NCBI GenBank assembly: GCA_964575185.1
Contig: CAZNPW010000068.1
Location: 1-13,444 of the forward strand
DNA: 13,444 bases
DNA from: CAZNPW01 sp964575185
GTDB lineage: Bacteria > Pseudomonadota > Alphaproteobacteria > Rhodobacterales > Rhodobacteraceae
Direction of reading: 5' to 3'
How positions within the stretch are numbered: the first letter of the stretch is position 1; every line of letters starts with the position of its first letter. Below are positions 12,604-13,444 of this stretch, one piece after another. The position numbers were made by a program, and so were the translations under genes. Below the pieces are notes generated by a model, which was not told the DNA's origin, searched no databases, and saw only the letters and a program-made list of their open reading frames with translations.

Positions 12604-13239
12604 TCAGCCGCCGGGGGCCAGTTCGGCCGTTGACTGCGTCACCGCCTCGTGCGGTTGCAGGCCCAGGCGCAGGTATTCGCGGAAGATCACCTCGGCATAC
12701 TTGCCGTTCAGCAGGGTCGGGTCGCGCTTGAGGAAGCCCGACACCTCGGTCACCGTGCGGCGGTTGCGCACCTCGCGGTTGGCGGTCTGCACCACCGGCC
12801 GCGTCTCGCCGAACGACACCAGCGCCTCGAGCCGCGATGTGCTGATGCCCTGGCTGGCGAAATAGGCGACCACGGCCTTTGCCCGCCGCAGACCGAGGCC
12901 GTAGTTGTAGGCCCGCGACCCGACAAGGTCGGTATGGCCGAAGACCTTGAACCGCAGTTCGGGAAACTGCTTGATCCAGTTGGCCTGGTGGCGCAGCGTG
13001 CGGATCGCGGCTTCGTCCAGGGTGGCACTGTCGAAGGCAAAGTTGATCGTGTCGGGAACCTCCTGGCTGAAGCGTTCCTGAAGGGCGACCACGTAATCGC
13101 GCTGCCCGCTCATCACCAGGGCGTTGTTCAGGCTGGCGTTGCCGAAGGTACCCTGATCGACATCCGACCCGGCCTCGCGGGTGGCGCAGGCCGACAGCGC
13201 GATCAGCGCGACGCCGGCTGCAAGATGACGTGCGCGCAT
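12604..13239 (-). CDS. OmpA-domain lipoprotein of the Tad locus
   Basis: A predicted 211-residue outer-membrane lipoprotein. The signal peptide begins MRARHLAAGVALIALSAC with lipobox LSAC and Cys18. The C-terminal OmpA-like peptidoglycan-binding domain spans about residues 60-170. It contains FAFDSATLDEAA (68-79), GHTD (101-104) and NYGLGLRRA (112-120), a variant of the N-x2-L-S-x2-RA motif with Asp104 and Arg119 placed to contact diaminopimelate. The ATG at 13239 has GGAG eight bases upstream, whereas the alternative GTG at 13248 abuts that site with no spacing. It lies just after the secretin stop, so the two are translationally close. The likely role is tethering the secretin or pilus base to the cell wall, inferred from context. 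A tail of about 40 residues follows the OmpA domain. Confidence 0.92.
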   Translation of the reverse strand: MRARHLAAGVALIALSACATREAGSDVDQGTFGNASLNNALVMSGQRDYVVALQERFSQEVPDTINFAFDSATLDEAAIRTLRHQANWIKQFPELRFKVFGHTDLVGSRAYNYGLGLRRAKAVVAYFASQGISTSRLEALVSFGETRPVVQTANREVRNRRTVTEVSGFLKRDPTLLNGKYAEVIFREYLRLGLQPHEAVTQSTAELAPGG

Positions 13240-13244
13240 CACGG

Positions 13245-13444
13245 TCACTCCATCACATAGCCGTAGGGGCTGCCAAAGTCCTGCCGCGCGACCTCTCCGG
13301 CCGGGGTGTCGTCAAACCGGCCCTGCACCTTGCCGAACAGGAACAGCTCCTTCTCGGTGGGCAGGCGAACGCGGTCGGTGGGCAGGGCCAGCGCCTCGCC
13401 GCGGGTCGGCGTCACCAGATGCGGCGTCACGATGATGACAAGCT
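13245..13444 (-). CDS. cpaC: Secretin CpaC/RcpA, C-terminal end (partial at window edge)
   Basis: The last 65 complete codons of a gene that continues beyond position 13444. The visible part begins LVIIVTPHLVTP, the closing beta-strand segment shared by type II/III/Tad secretins. A tail of about 55 residues follows, containing LPTEKELFLFGKVQGRF. The protein would form the outer-membrane channel through which the Flp pilus passes. Its position immediately before the OmpA lipoprotein and CpaE agrees with CpaC/RcpA. The internal GTG codon at 13430 is not a start; the frame is open to the window edge. The TGA stop (13245-13247) lies five bases before the ATG of the next gene. Signal peptide and N domains are outside the window. 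Confidence 0.88.
   Translation of the reverse strand, partial: LVIIVTPHLVTPTRGEALALPTDRVRLPTEKELFLFGKVQGRFDDTPAGEVARQDFGSPYGYVME

Noticed and set aside
13246..13248. GTG at 13248 as start of the OmpA lipoprotein
   Set aside because: GGAG abuts this codon with no spacer, whereas the ATG at 13239 has the same GGAG at a normal distance and a standard signal peptide.

Overview
The window looks like a chromosomal segment of a GC-rich alphaproteobacterium, most likely Rhodobacteraceae/Paracoccaceae. The basis is the very high GC at third codon positions, the protein families present, and a Tad pilus locus in the order I associate with that family (secretin, OmpA lipoprotein, CpaE, CpaF, TadB, TadC, two TPR lipoproteins, prepilin peptidase, AAA+ ATPase). 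No tRNA, rRNA, CRISPR array, insertion sequence or phage gene was seen.

Positions 1-4186 are housekeeping and accessory genes. A plus-strand FMN-type general stress protein (50-535) is followed by a 95-residue lipoprotein (600-887), with a perfect TTAA-N7-TTAA CtrA-type box just upstream of the latter. A minus-strand guanine deaminase (884-2185) converges on the lipoprotein so closely that one CTAG supplies both stop codons. A short divergent region (2186-2279), filled by a large nested inverted repeat, separates guaD from plus-strand mgtE, a Mg2+ channel/transporter. mgtE is translationally coupled by a GTGA overlap to 5-formyltetrahydrofolate cyclo-ligase (ending at 4186). A GC hairpin (4189-4208) lies at the convergent boundary with the pilus region.

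Positions 4228-13444 are a minus-strand Tad (tight adherence/Flp pilus) assembly cluster. In transcription order it runs: the C-terminal end of the outer-membrane secretin CpaC/RcpA (cut by the window edge); an OmpA-domain lipoprotein; a terminator plus a structured leader with a near-perfect CtrA-type box; CpaE/TadZ (localisation ATPase); CpaF/TadA (motor ATPase); TadB and TadC (inner-membrane platform); two TPR lipoproteins of the TadD/pilotin type; the CpaA/TadV prepilin peptidase; and a winged-helix plus AAA+ ATPase of unknown role. Together these would process Flp prepilins, polymerise them at the inner membrane and pass the pilus through the secretin. The pilin itself, CpaB and the TadE/F/G pseudopilins are not in this window.

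Points most worth a second look are the two CtrA-type boxes, which hold the only TTAA tetramers I could find; the TadD gene, whose only start giving a complete signal peptide is CTG; the large inverted repeat between guaD and mgtE; the tad-linked wHTH-AAA+ ATPase; and two 10-N assembly gaps inside cpaF and cpaE, of which the cpaE gap may be an artefact of a missed overlap.
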